Positions 47,830-58,772 are shown, counted from the stretch's first letter. The stretch: DNA of 64,000 nt from Gnetum montanum (GCA_015680685.1 MNCI01022060.1:384865-448864); one strand, 5' to 3'. Program-made: numbers and translations. Notes: generated by a model not told the origin, from the letters alone.

Positions 47830-48990
47830 AGAGAGGTAGCATGTGTACTAGTTGTCCTAAGCTCCTGAAAAGGTTTGGTTTGTTGCACCTTGACAAAAGT
47901 TTCTTATCTAGGCTCTTAGGTTTGTATATTGTCAAGGCCTCAGAAGGAAAAGTTGCATAAATAATATAAGGTCCTTTTCATAGTATTTGAAATTTAGTAT
48001 GTTGTGGCACATGTGTGGGATTCTGGAAAAGAACCTTATCTCCCAGTTGATATTTAACTTTCCTAATCCTTAGGTCATGACATTGTTGATTGAATGCCTT
48101 ATGCAACTCATTAGATGATAGGATAGCTAGTTGGTTTTCATCTAGCAAGATAAGGGTTACTAACCATTATTTCTGTGCTAGATCAAGGTCAAGGTTGAGG
48201 TCACATGCCATGGATAGTGTACAGAGCTCAATTTGAATGAGAAGCATTGGTAATTTATCGTACACTAACTCATAGGAAGAGTAACCTATAAGGAGTTTTC
48301 ATGTGGAGCAGTATGCCCAAAGAGAATCATTCAATTTAGTTCTCTAGTCTTGCCCAAACTTGCTAATGGTTCTTGTCAATATCTTCATAATCTCCCTATT
48401 GGTGACTTCTACTTGACCATTTACTTAGGGGTGGTATGGTGTATTCAATTTATGCTCAACTCCTAAGCATTCCATTAATTTCCACAAAATTGTACCTATG
48501 AAGTATGTACCATTATCTGAAATAAGTGCATGTGGCATACCAAATCTGTTTATGATTTGTTGTTAGGTAATCAATGGCAATAATAATATAAGCTTTTCCA
48601 TTGGACATTGGTGTAATTGGTCCCATAAAATCAATTCCCCAAATGTTGAAGGGTTCTAATTTTTGAATCCATTGTTGTAGACCCTCTATTCTAGTAGTCA
48701 TTCGCCCATCACATTTACAATGCTCTCAAGATTGGATGAATTGATGGACGTCCCAAAATAATGTAGGCCAATAATATCCTATAAGCAAGATCTTGATGAT
48801 CATTCATCTCCTAGCGTAATGCCCCCCACAAGGACCCTCATGAGCATCTTGGAGAACTCACAGTTGATCTATATCAAGAACACACCATTGGGACACATTT
48901 TGTAAAGTTGCCCATTAATTTCCATAAAGTACATGGTTCGGTGAAGAAATTATTGTTTCTTCTTAAGGTTTAACTCTTATGGTATTTGTT
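47830..48990 (-). pseudogene. element B integrase
   Basis: The zinc-binding part is at about 48850-48690 (HEGPCGGHYARR, then GYYWPTLF and CKCDGRMTT). The core starts around 48640 with WGIDFMGPITPMSNGKAYII. Shortly after AIDYL (about 48570) roughly 100 bp present in A (WVEVAAI to TTARFF) are missing. The remainder of the core is kept here but not in A: TPYHP and NGQVEVTNREI with the catalytic Glu (about 48440-48390), followed by the C-terminal LGDKVLFQN segment and YKPKSLDKKLL. A and B thus carry different, complementary deletions. Several stops. Confidence 0.75.
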
Positions 48991-49069
48991 GGGTGAGGAG
49001 ATAGGTAAGAATGTTACTATACTAGTTTGTCTCCATGCATGATTTATTATTGACTACACCAAAAAAGAG

Positions 49070-49074
49070 GAATT
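49070..49074. repeat. target-site duplication of element C, left copy
   Basis: GAATT, repeated at 58768-58772. In A the uninterrupted site reads gaggaattcatt (near 40511). Confidence 0.85.
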
Positions 49075-49724
49075 TGTGGTGACCGAAAACGTCAACGGCT
49101 GGAAAAAAAAAACACTGGGGGGTCAGCAAGCATAACAGTTCCAACCCCGCATCCACAGGAGGGCCGTGTTGGGTGTGTATGGACATGAGATAATGCTTGA
49201 AAGTAAATGAAGTAGGAGAGAAATTGTAAAAAATATGATAGTAATACAAAGTAATGCTTATAGGTGAATAAAACAGAAAATGATGAAAAATGAAACAACA
49301 AGAAAGAAATAAAGTAAAGTGTGGTTAGAAACATGCACTGCTCCGAAGCTATAAACTCACTCAATCGGGGTGGATACAATCGGTTGCACAGTGTGACGGA
49401 GTGAAAATATCCCGAGAGTAACCAAGGCGTGTCGAGAAAAAAGAGTTATGGGCTTGGACTCGAACTTGGGTACAATCAATGCGGGGTTCTACCAAGGTGG
49501 TAATATGGAGACGGGACCCCACACCAGCTAAGAGAGACTCATTATTTACAATGTTAAATAGATGACTTTGATGTTACAATGCTGGAGAGAGGAGAAGTCT
49601 TGGTTTCAAAATTCCAAAGTTTCCACCCCTTGGGAGCTATTTTCTTCAAGAAGGATGCGAACTCTTTTGAAATTTCCAACTTTTAAAAATTGCGGGATCA
49701 CCTTTTGCATGCTATTTGCTAGGG

Positions 49725-49732
49725 TATTTATA
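49725..49732 (-). promoter_or_regulatory. TATA box of C 3' LTR
   Basis: TATAAATA on the - strand in gggtatttataggaa; same position in the other LTR. Confidence 0.65.
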
Positions 49733-50044
49733 GGAATAAGGGTGTTCGAAAGGGATGGTTTGAATGCTACGTGCCTCGGGCCTTTGTTGTGTTGTTGGCA
49801 CCACTCGTGCCATTTGTGACCATTGGACCTACAAGACCATTGCGATACAAACCTGTATGCAATAACTGCAATCCTACTACACTATAATTGCACTGTTAAC
49901 ATCTAGAGATGTGTGCTAATGGTCCGATTAGGTGGAGTGCATTGATGTCACACAACCACTTACATGCCTTGCTATGCTTTGTGACATAGCATGCTTGGCA
50001 TAGTGTAGCACTTTTTCGCACATTTTGCTATATGTCACATGCTT

Positions 50045-50430
50045 GCTATGCTATGCTATGCTACATAGCGTAGCGTAGTGTAGCAACTGGCCTTAGTCGT
50101 GAAAGCTTTGTTGATTTACAAGCCTTGTCTCCTACGATGCAAGTCTTGCAAACTCCATTCACTCCACCTTTCGAACTACCTTCTGTCTGTTCCACTAGAT
50201 TTCTATGCCTTGCTGTGCCATGTAGCTCAGCGTAGCATAGTAGTAGACATGGTCTACAGCCTCCTGATGGAAGGGGACATCATTGCAAAACTCAAAATTT
50301 AGCAAGAGGAGTGGGTAGTGAAGCCGTTGCCATGCTATGCTACGTGACGTCGTGTAGCGTAGCACTTTGTTCTACCATCGTCTTCTGAAGCTTGCTACGC
50401 TACATAGCATAGCGTAGCGTAGTAGGCTTC
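50045..50430. repeat. GCTAYGCTAY palindrome cluster in C U3
   Basis: Three imperfect inverted repeats built from the pentamer GCTAY: 50045-50084, 50334-50363 (centre ACGT) and 50387-50430. Each can fold into a hairpin with a stem of 10-16 pairs, mismatches being almost all C/T or G/A differences. They lie upstream of the TATA box in element orientation, that is in U3. The partner LTR has the same three (58112-58151, 58396-58430, 58450-58495 regions). Confidence 0.7.
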
Positions 50431-50701
50431 TTGACTTAGAAAACTTGCCGAACTATTTTTTGCACATCCAGAATGCTGCTATCGATTCTGCATACTATTT
50501 CTGAGCAGGCTGTTGGCTAGTTAGGCTACTTTCGTGGACAAGCAGGATGGCACAGAACCTGTCCATGCTCAAAGTAAAAAATTTTCCGAATTGGCTAGCT
50601 TGAACTCAAAACGTTCTCCTCCTGATGAACTTTCGTAGTACTACGCAGACTACAAGAGCCTGGTGAAGCAAGGATGACCCCACATTTTTTAGGGTGTTTC
50701 A

Positions 50702-50714
50702 TTGGCCCCTCTTT
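50702..50714 (-). other. polypurine tract of element C
   Basis: AAAGAGGGGCCAA on the - strand directly before the 3' LTR start TGAAACACC, identical to that of element E. Confidence 0.8.
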
Positions 50715-51586
50715 GTCGACGTTTGGAGGACAGGCTCAATGGAGAGGCTGACTTGGTTGCCGAGGTGGAGAATCTTAGGTCAAGGAACACTTTTCTTATA
50801 AATCGCAACCCTAACCTAGTTGATTGGAAGAGGGCTATAGATGACTACACCATGTTTTGGACCGTTGTTCACCAAAATGTTGAATCCACCCGCGAGATAG
50901 TCAAACAGCAAAGGCAGATGGACTTACTGGCCCAGAAGTGCTAAGACATGAAATACATCAGCGCTAAGATATTTGAATGGGGGAAAACCCAGAGAGACCA
51001 TAAACATGTGTACAAGCTAGAGAATGAGACCCACCGAAAATTGTACAGAGACGCTGTTGTGGAGGCATTCATGTATGAAGCATTTCTGAAGGCCATCAGT
51101 GCTTCTGAGGCCTATGCTAAGTTTAAAGTGTGGGTGGAGGCTACGGAATCTCCTAAATTGAGGGTAAACCTTCCTACAGGAGAGACCGCAACCGCTTCCC
51201 TTTCCCCGGAACCTCTAAAATGGACGACCGCGGAAAGGGAGAAGGCTACTGCAGTTAATGCTAAACCCAGTGACTGGTGTTGGATGGATATTTCGATAGA
51301 GGAGATTTGGCATTGCCTCAGGCTTGGTCTAGACTAGATACCCCTTGAGACTGGCATAGGCTCCTCTCAGGTTAGTTGCTTTCATGTTATGTTGTAGCTT
51401 GCGTTTATCGTGTTTGTTGCCCTAGCTAACTACCTCCTTCTTGCAGTGCAGGCTTCGAATGAGGGTGCAAGACCCACGGGGAGAGGGAATGCAAGATCAA
51501 TAGAAGGTAATGAAAGAGTGGGTGATGCACAAGTAGGTGAAGCGAAGGCAAACGGTGAATGCGTTGCAACCGGAAACAACCCATGA
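50702..51586 (+). pseudogene. antisense ORF of element C, last two exons
   Basis: Opposite to gag, beginning right at the polypurine tract. One frame (50702-51370) has two in-frame stops (50942-50944, 51335-51337) and reads LEDRLNGEADLVAEVENLRS, MDLLAQKC, WGKTQRDHKHVYKLENETHR and SEAYAKFKVWVEATESPKL; it is charged, helical and partly coiled-coil-like. A GT...AG intron (51371-51451, GTTAGT...TGCAG) keeps phase into a short last exon ending with TGA at 51584-51586. Homologous to the last exons of the antisense gene of F (23780-24606), with an intron at the equivalent place. The upstream exons of F are absent, so C carries a 5'-truncated copy joined to the polypurine tract. Unrecognised function. 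Well preserved and CpG-rich. Confidence 0.65.
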
Positions 51587-51739
51587 CAGCATAGGCTCTT
51601 TTTTTTTTGAAAATTTTGCAACATTGCCAATAGGCGAAAATTTTGAATGAAATGAAAAACTTGTGTATTAACTTAAAGCTAGCAACATTGCCAATAGGTG
51701 GAAATTGATTTTGGTCTTAACTTGTGTATTATGTAAATT

Positions 51740-52220
51740 TTTCATGCTTTCATATGCTAGTTTTAGGCAATCTCGGGCCATTGCTAGTTTTGGGCCATTT
51801 CGGGCTGTTTCGTGACAAATTAAATCGACAAGCAATAATGTCGGTTTTAGGCCATTTCGGGCGAATGCTAAAAGAGGTATTTCATTAATAAGGTGATGAT
51901 GCTAGCTTTAGGCCATTTTGGGTCATTAGCGTAGTAGGCCAGAAGAGTGGTATGTTAATAAAGTGGAATGCAGCGATGCTAGTTTTAGGCCATCTTGGGC
52001 CATTGCTAGTTTTGGGCCATTTCGGGCTGTTTCGTGATAAATTAAAGCAACAATAGATAATGCTAGTTTTAGGCCATTTTAGGCCAATTTCAAAAGATGT
52101 ATTTCATTAATAAGGTGATGATGCTAGCTTTAGGCCATTTGGGCTCATTAGCGTAGCAGGCCAGAAGAGTGGTATGTTAATAAAGTGGAATGCAGCGATG
52201 CTAGTTTTAGGCCATTCTGG
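51740..52220. repeat. minisatellite 1 of C (gctagttttaggccatttcggg type)
   Basis: About ten copies of a 25-50 bp unit including gctagttttaggccatttcg. A larger unit of about 250 bp (from gctagttttaggcaatctcg at 51760 and gctagttttaggccatcttg at 51980) is also repeated, including the phrase ttcgtgataaattaaa. Confidence 0.75.
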
Positions 52221-52249
52221 GCCGTAGCGTAGCATGCCGAATGGTCAGC

Positions 52250-53600
52250 ATACTAACAAGGCAAGGAAACAATGAATGTACAAGGATAGTGATCAGGCGG
52301 GAAGCCGTAGGACTGCTACGCTATGTGCAACTACTTCTTGACCCATCGTGGATTGATTGGAACATAAGGTCGAGGTGTTTTACTGGGGCCCCCATTCATA
52401 TCATTGTCCTTCCCTTGGATAGGTAACTTAACCCATACTTTTTCAATTCGAGGGTCAGTTCACTGGACCAACCCTTCCATTGCATGATTAATGCATGCAT
52501 GATCAGGCGTTTCATCCTCAAAGGTTGTAACTTCTGAACCCTGTTCCATGCCTACGTTGTTGATTGCTTGCATTGCTACTCCATCTGCATGGATTACCAC
52601 CTCTATACCTATGTATGGTAAGTGGATTTCTTGGTGTATAGGTGAGGAGACAGCCTTGAGTTGCACTATCCATGATCTCCCGAAGATCAGGTTAAACCTA
52701 GGCATTTCTTTGACTTCGATGAATGTTGCATCTGTGGGGAACTGGTCCTCTACTACGAAGTTTATGTGAATCATGCCCCTAACTAGGATGCTTGCCCTTT
52801 TGAATGACCTTAGACACGATGTTGTTGTTGGTTTGATCTGGTTGACCAATCCCAAGTTGTCGATAATAGGGAAGGGAATGAAATTTATGGCAGCCTCATC
52901 ATCAACGTGTACCCTTCAGATTTAGTGTTGGTCGACCTGAATTGTGATAAAGAGAGGCATCGTAGTTACTTGACCCCCTTCGGGATCTTCCCTAATGGTG
53001 TCATTACTAGAATTAATTGAGGTGTTGCGGACTCCATGGGTACAAAGGGAACCATGAACAAGTGGATCGCTCCCTCTTCTACTAGCATGTTCTAGTCGAC
53101 CAGAATCACCGTTAACATGTGGACTAGAGCCTCTTGGTGAGGTACATATGTCATGACTAGGTTGTATAAGCTCAATGTAGCATTTTTCTGCTTTAGGGCT
53201 TGCCTGACCTGGGTGAGGGAATCCAAAAAGTCTTGGCCACTAGCTTGTTTGACACTTTCCTCCTCTTCAATTCATCTTAGAAGATGAATCTCTCAAGGAG
53301 AGATGACCTCAGACATAGGTTTAGATCTTTGTCGGCAAGGTAATGCAGGCTGTGTAATTGTGTCAACCTTCATCTTTGGTGATGAAGGTGTAAATACAAG
53401 GGGTGAGGGCGTAGGCTTGGAGATACCTTTGTTGGTACTTCCCTTCGATGTCTCTCCTACCAAGTGGATTTCTTGCCTTGTGGGACAAGGAGGCTATTTA
53501 ACGTTCTTACATGGGATGAGGGATGTCGAAGACATTGGCCCCCTGATGACGAATGGAGCTAGAAGTGTTAACTAATGGGGTCGCGTGACCTCGCCAACAG
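52250..53600 (-). pseudogene. element C protease region
   Basis: Read on the - strand downstream of gag. The active-site segment at about 52880-52915 reads RVHVDDEAAINF (Asp-Asp-Glu; E has Asp-Asp-Gly). Then comes an open segment (52855-52460): NQIKPTTTSCLRSFKRASIL, EDQFPTDATFIEVKEMPRF, FNLIFGRSWIVQLKAVSSPI and HQEIHLPYIG, the LLGRPWI-type flap-and-core end of Ty3/gypsy proteases. The tail resembles the tail in E and F (PRPYVPINPRW). Nothing polymerase-like follows. Confidence 0.75.
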
Positions 53601-56068
53601 GTGGTATAGAGGTAGATGCCCATGGTGGGACTTTTAGGACGAAGGGCGGCTACGCGCTTGGACCAACCATTGGTGGTATTGGTGCACTACGCTGAGGCAC
53701 ACAAATTACAAATGGTTGGAAGGGTGGCCTAGGATCATTATCAATACTGATGGCGTTGATCACGTAACTGATATTATTGGCATTGAGGAGATCTGTGTAG
53801 ACATACATAGATTAATTTTTAGGGTGTACTGGGTTGCTTTCATCCAGCACCAGCTTTCCCTAGGTCAATTAATCTTTGGATGTCATCCTGCAACGACAGA
53901 AAATAATCCATGGTGTTACCGCATAGTTAGTGGTAGTTACAAAACCTATCTAGCTTGAAACCCCTAGGAACTGGAGGTTCATTGGATAGGGCCAAAGAGG
54001 GATTCCTAAGGAGCTCGCAGTAGTGTTGATGTCTCATGTTTTCTTCCTCCAACATCTACTTGTGTTGGATCTATCCCACTACCAACAATTTCTTCAGGAG
54101 TTCTGAAGGCTTGAGAGGCAGTGGGGTGTATTGCGAATGATCTTTACGCTTGAAGTTTGGTTTAGTATATGCAGATGTCTCGGGTGCAGGTGTGGAGGGT
54201 TGCGGTGCTTGGCCTAGTTTGGGTGCAGAGCTAGCCATAGGTATGGCCAATTTTTTGTTATTCTTGTTACCACTGTTGCTAGGTTTGGGCTTAGCCTCAG
54301 TTGCCACAGTGGCCACTATGGTTGTTGGGGCCTTACCCTTATCCTGTTTGGCAAAGTTGTTCTTGTAAGTGATGTAGGCTGGGTCTTTACTTATCTCGAC
54401 CGTGTCTTCTATGCTTTTAGTCTAAGCGAAAGATTGGCTAAGAGAGCATGGAGTGAGATAATACAGTTTGGACTTGATGAAGTCGTTCATTACACCCTTA
54501 AATATGGCTAACAAGTGAGCCTCCGCAATGGGCTCACGGATTTCATTAATGGTCGTGCTCCAACATTGAATGAATTTTTGGACTGGTTCTAGTGGGTCTT
54601 GTTTCAGGCCCATTGATTGACCCAGCGTGGTTTCTAGATTCAAGTTGTACTTGAAGCATGTCACAAACTGGGTGAAGAGTTCTTGCAAAGTTGAAATGGA
54701 TGAATGTGGCAACGCGTAGTACCAATCTATGGCTTTCCTAGCTAGGGACATGGCGAAGATGCGAATGATTGTATGCACCCATTGTTGCAATAGCAAAGAC
54801 TCTAACCAAAAAGTGACGATATGTGTATTGGGATCTCCCTCCCCATCATACTTCATGAAGTGCAGGAGAGACATCCCTAGTGGTAATATCAAAGTAGGGA
54901 TTGCAGGGTTGATGGGGTTATCTTGATAAAAGTCCATGACTTGTACCGTGTCGGACCCAACAGCTTTGAGGCATTTTATTTCCTCAGTTAGGATCTAGAT
55001 GAGCTAAGGAATTGTAGAGGAAACTTCCACATGTGGCATGGTGGAGGTGGAGGGTTGACCCATTGGCTGTGCCATTGGGGCTTCCCCCGCTAAAGGTGCT
55101 ACTTGAATTGTCCACCACCTAGTGGGTGGTATTGTCAGAGCAGTAATAGCAGGTTGAGTCATTGGATAGACTGTTTGGGTTACTAGCGAGAAAGACCATG
55201 GCCCCATTCCAGGATGTACCATTTGGGAGGTTGGGTAGGTCTGAGGGTGAACGTAGTGAGACATCTGCGATGGTTGTAGAACAGACGCAGAGGCGAATGG
55301 GGTCCACCACATGGATGGGCCTAGGCCCACCATAGTGGGTGGAACAGATGCATGTTGTGAAGTAGGTATAGTATGGACATGCGGTAGGGTAGCCATGATA
55401 GGTTTGTTGCACACGATAGGGATGTGTTGATAAATAGTTTGCAGCAGCACAGTTGCTACGAGCACAATCGGGAAATAACAGTGATGATATGCTGCGTATG
55501 TAGCATGGCTACCCATTGTAGTTGTGGTCGTAGGCTGCTAAAGTGTAGGCATGATGACAAAGGGAGCGGTGATAAACAGTTGGTTGGCCTAGAAGGATTT
55601 GGTAGGTGGGACAGGAACGGGGTTGACTTGATCCCCCTAGTCAGATTAGGAATCCAGCTCCTCCTATCCATCTTAAAAGGTGTCTTCCTAGTTGGACGCA
55701 GTGTCTGGTTTCTCCCTAAGTTTAGCCAACTGGATCAATTGGTCCAGTAGCCTTTGATATGCTTGCATTAAAAGCAAAGGAATGCCAGGGGAAGGAATGA
55801 ATTTCTTCCCATTGCAATAAGTGAACTCAAAGCTACATTTTTCCTCAAGTTCATGTAAATCCAAGGGCAGATTAGCTTGCACCTTCATGCAAAGGAAACT
55901 ATAATGCTCATGTTGCTGGGCTAATCCCTCAGGTCCCCTATTTTGGATTCTGAGATATCAACATGCTTCCTTCATGGGGTTCAGCAGTTGTTCGGAACGA
56001 GTGATGCCTTGAACCATGAAGGGCACCTCCATGTTGAAGGTGTCAATAGCAGTGGTGGTGGAAGCCAT
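53601..56068 (-). pseudogene. element C gag
   Basis: A candidate start ATG is at 56068 (MASTTTAIDTFNMEVPF). The N-terminal part (55888-55688) has EEKCSFEFTYCNGKKFIPSP and matches D. A Pro/Thr/His/Gln-rich middle (55516-55004) follows. The retrotransposon gag core is an open segment, 54937-54422: MKYDGEGDPNTHIVTFWLES, FTQFVTCFKYNLNLE, RxPIAEAHLLAIFKGV and MNDFIKSKLYYLTP. A Lys/Pro/Ala linker (54316-54071) includes FKRKDHSQYTPLPLKPSELL. A knuckle-like FCNYH...CGNTMDYF (about 53950-53910) has lost the last Cys/His arrangement. A few stops only; the best-kept gag of the window together with D. Confidence 0.85.
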
Positions 56069-56140
56069 TGCTAAGCAAGTGATTATTCAAAAAATGCAAG
56101 AAATGAGAAAAAAGAACAAAAAGGCTAGAAAAGAAACAAA

Positions 56141-57000
56141 AGGTGGCTTTACGTCTTGCCGGATTTTGGAGGAACTGTCGAGGTGACTGATATGTACCAC
56201 ACAAAGTGTAAATAACCACAAAGGGTGTCACGTTTATGCTAGTGTGTGATGAGGTATAGAGCATGTGCAATCTTAAGGCAAGTTTAATTGACTAGCGATC
56301 AAAAAGGCTTTATGTCTCACAGGATCCCAGAGGGACCGTCAAGGCGACCGACCTACACCACACAAAGCGTACACAACCGCAGAAGGGTTTTACATTTACA
56401 CCTATGCGAGCTAGGGTACAGAGTGCATGCAAGACTAATGTAAGAGGGAAGGCAAGTTAACTCGCTGTTGGAAGGCTTTATGTCCCGCAGGGTCCTGAAA
56501 AGACTGTCTAGGTGACCGATCTACACTGTACAATGCGAAACAACTGTAGATGGTGTCGAGTCTACGCTAATGTATATCAGGGTGTAGAAGGCTTGTGAGG
56601 CTACCATAAGGTGAGCGAGGTAATCTAGAAGGTTTTGTATCTTGCAAGATCCCCGAGGGACCGTCAAAGTGACCAGTATATTCCACACGATGTGGAGTCC
56701 AGAACGCATGCAAGACAACCGTAAGATGGGCGAACTAACTAGCGATCAAGCAACCTTTGTGTCTCGCAGGATCCTAGAAGGACTGTCAAAGTGAACGATC
56801 TATACCACACGAGATGAGGTATAGAACACATGCAAGACAACCATAAAATAAGCTAGTTAGCTGGTGATCAGAGGCCTTATGTTCTGTATGGCTCCCGAGG
56901 AGTAGTCGAGGTGACTGGTCTACACCGCACAAAGCAAAAACAACCGCAAGAGGGTGTAACATTTATGCTTACATGTATCAGGGTGCAGAAGGCTTACAAA
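56141..57000 (-). repeat. leader tandem repeats of element C
   Basis: Six diverged copies of a unit of 120-170 bp. Copies start near 56143, 56305, 56474, 56630, 56752 and 56872 and share ggctttatgtctYgcaggatc, gaccgtcaaggtgaccgatc, tacaccacacaaagcg and gcatgcaagac. They lie between the 5' LTR and gag, where packaging and translation signals of LTR elements are expected. Confidence 0.8.
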
Positions 57001-57035
57001 ACTACTATGACATGCAGAAAAGGCACCAAAATTCC

Positions 57036-57056
57036 CTCATTCTAGCGCTAGAAACC
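57036..57056 (-). other. primer-site-like palindrome of element C
   Basis: Just inside the 5' LTR edge, the - strand reads GGTTTCTAGCGCTAGAATGAG; 57040-57053 is the perfect palindrome TTCTAGCGCTAGAA. D has TTCTAGCACTAGAAGGAGG at the same place. Probably a decayed primer binding site (ancestral TGGCGCTAGAAGGAGG inferred). The tRNA is not identified. Confidence 0.4.
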
Positions 57057-58767
57057 TATAGCGACTGAAAATGTTGGTGGCTGGAAAAAAAACACCGGGG
57101 GGTTAGCGGGCGCTACAGTTTTGATCCCTTATCCGAGGGAGGGCCTTCCTAGGTGTGTGTGGACATAGGGTACCTTGAAAAGTCTAGTTAATCAGACAAG
57201 GACTTACATCATCGTCAATATAGCCTTTTGCAACGTAAATAATGCCAAATGTAAGATAATGCTTGAAAGTAAATGAAGCAGGAGAGAAACTGTAAAAAAT
57301 ACGACGGTAATACAAAGTAATGATTATACGTGAATAAAACAAAAAATGATGTAAAACGAGACAACAAGTAAGAAATAAAGTAAAGTGTGATTAGAAACAT
57401 GCACCACTCGAAAGCTACAAACTCACTCACTCGCAGTGGATACAATCGGTTGCACATCACGATAGAGTGCAGAAATCTCGAGAGTAACCAAGGCGTGTCG
57501 AGCAAAAAGAGTTATGCGCTTGGATGGGGACTTGGGTATAAACAATGCAGGATTCTACCAAGGTAGTAAAATAGAGACAAGACCCCACACCAGCTGAGAG
57601 AAAGTCACTGTTTACAATGTTAAACAGATAACTTTGATGTTACAATGCTGGAGAGAGGAGAAGTCTTGGTTTCAGAATTCCAAAGTTCCCACCCCTTGGG
57701 AGCTTTTTGCTTCAAGAAGGATGTGAAATCTTTTGAAATTGCCAACTTTTAAAAATTGTGGGATCACCTTTTGCATGCTATTTTCTAGGGTATTTATAGG
57801 ACCGAGGGTGTTTGAAAGGGGTGGTTTGAATGCTACATGCCTCAGGCCTTCGTTGTCTTGTTGGCGCCACTCATGTCATTTGTGATCGTTGGACCTACAA
57901 GACCATTGCGATGTAAACCTGTATACAATAACTACAATCCTACTATGTCGTAATTGCACCGTCAGCATCTGGAGACATGTGCCAACGGTCCGATTAGGTG
58001 GAGTACATTGATGTTGCACAAACACCTGCATGCCATGCTATGCTTTGTAATGTAGCATGCTTGGCGTAGCATAGCACTTTGTCACACATTCTACTATATG
58101 TCAAATGCTTGTTATGCTATGCTATGCTACATAGCGTAGCGTACCATAGCAATTGGCCTTAGTCGCGAAAGCTTTGCCAATTTGTAAACCTTGTCTCCTA
58201 CGATGCAAGTCTTGCAAACTCTGTTGACTCCGCCTTTCAAACTACCTTCTGTCTCTTCTATCGGATTTCTATGCCTTGCTGTGCCATGTAGCTCAGCGTA
58301 GCATAGCAGTGAACATGGTCCACCACTTCCTGACAGAAGGGGACATCATTGCAGAACTCGAAATTGGAGGAGCGGAGTGGGTAGTGAAGTCGTTTCCATG
58401 CTAAGCTGTGTGACGTCGCGTAGCATAGCACTTCGTTTTGCCATCGTCTTCTGAAGCTTGCTATGCTACATAGTGTAGCGTAGCGTAGCAGGCTTTGTGA
58501 CATAGAAAACTTGTCAAACTATTTTTTGCACATCGAGACTGCTACTGCCAATTCCGCATACTATTTCTGAGCAGGCTATCAATTGGTTAGGCTACTTTGG
58601 TGGATAGGCAAGATGGCACAGAACCTGTCCATGCTCAAAGTAAAAAATTTACTGAACTGGCTAGCCTGAACTCAGAACATTCTCCTCCTGATGAACTGTT
58701 GTAGTGCTACGCGGACTGCAAGAGCTTTGTGAAGCAAGGATGACCCTGCATTTTTTAGGGTGTTTCA
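57057..58767 (-). repeat. element C 5' LTR
   Basis: 1711 bp, TATAGCGACTGAAAATG to GGGTGTTTCA on the + strand (outer TG eroded to TA). Same order of features as the 3' LTR, including TATA box and the three GCTAY palindromes. Confidence 0.85.
57791..57798 (-). promoter_or_regulatory. TATA box of C 5' LTR
   Basis: TATAAATA on the - strand in gggtatttataggacc. In element orientation this is the active 5' LTR promoter position. Confidence 0.65.
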
Positions 58768-58772
58768 GAATT
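58768..58772. repeat. target-site duplication of element C, right copy
   Basis: GAATT, identical to 49070-49074. Confidence 0.85.

Larger units (their letters stand above)
47770..49074 (-). mobile_element. element B, 3' interior segment
   Basis: Interior of a second copy of the A-type element, to the right of the shared LTR. It is collinear with A 39674-40510 and holds the integrase. It stops at 49074, where element C is inserted, and continues at 58768-60041. Across the insertion, A (40491-40550) reads continuously through what is split in B. Confidence 0.85.
49075..50701 (-). repeat. element C 3' LTR
   Basis: 1627 bp from TGTGGTGACCGAAAACG to GGGTGTTTCA on the + strand; in element orientation TGAAACACCC to TCACCACA. 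Shorter than its partner mainly because about 80 bp near 49190 (present at 57168-57253) are absent. Confidence 0.88.
49075..58767 (-). mobile_element. element C: complete gag-protease LTR retrotransposon with antisense ORF
   Basis: A 9.7-kb - strand element with two LTRs (49075-50701 and 57057-58767), perfect 5-bp flanking duplication GAATT, inserted in element B between RNase H and integrase. Read on the - strand: 5' LTR, primer-site-like sequence, leader repeats, gag (from 56068), protease, minisatellite 1, an ORF in the opposite direction, polypurine tract, 3' LTR. No RT, RNase H or integrase motif was found in the 6.35-kb interior. C is clearly younger than its host: LTRs agree at about nine bases in ten over the stretch I compared, CpG sites are still frequent and stops are fewer. 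Confidence 0.88.

Noticed and set aside
55004-55516. 170-codon Pro/Thr/His-rich - frame as a separate gene
   Set aside because: It is the low-complexity middle of C gag, in frame order with the N-terminal and core parts.
57007-57027. TGGTGCC (- strand) in the C leader as an Asp-tRNA primer site
   Set aside because: It lies about 30 bases inside the LTR edge fixed by the target duplication, and the following bases do not continue the match.
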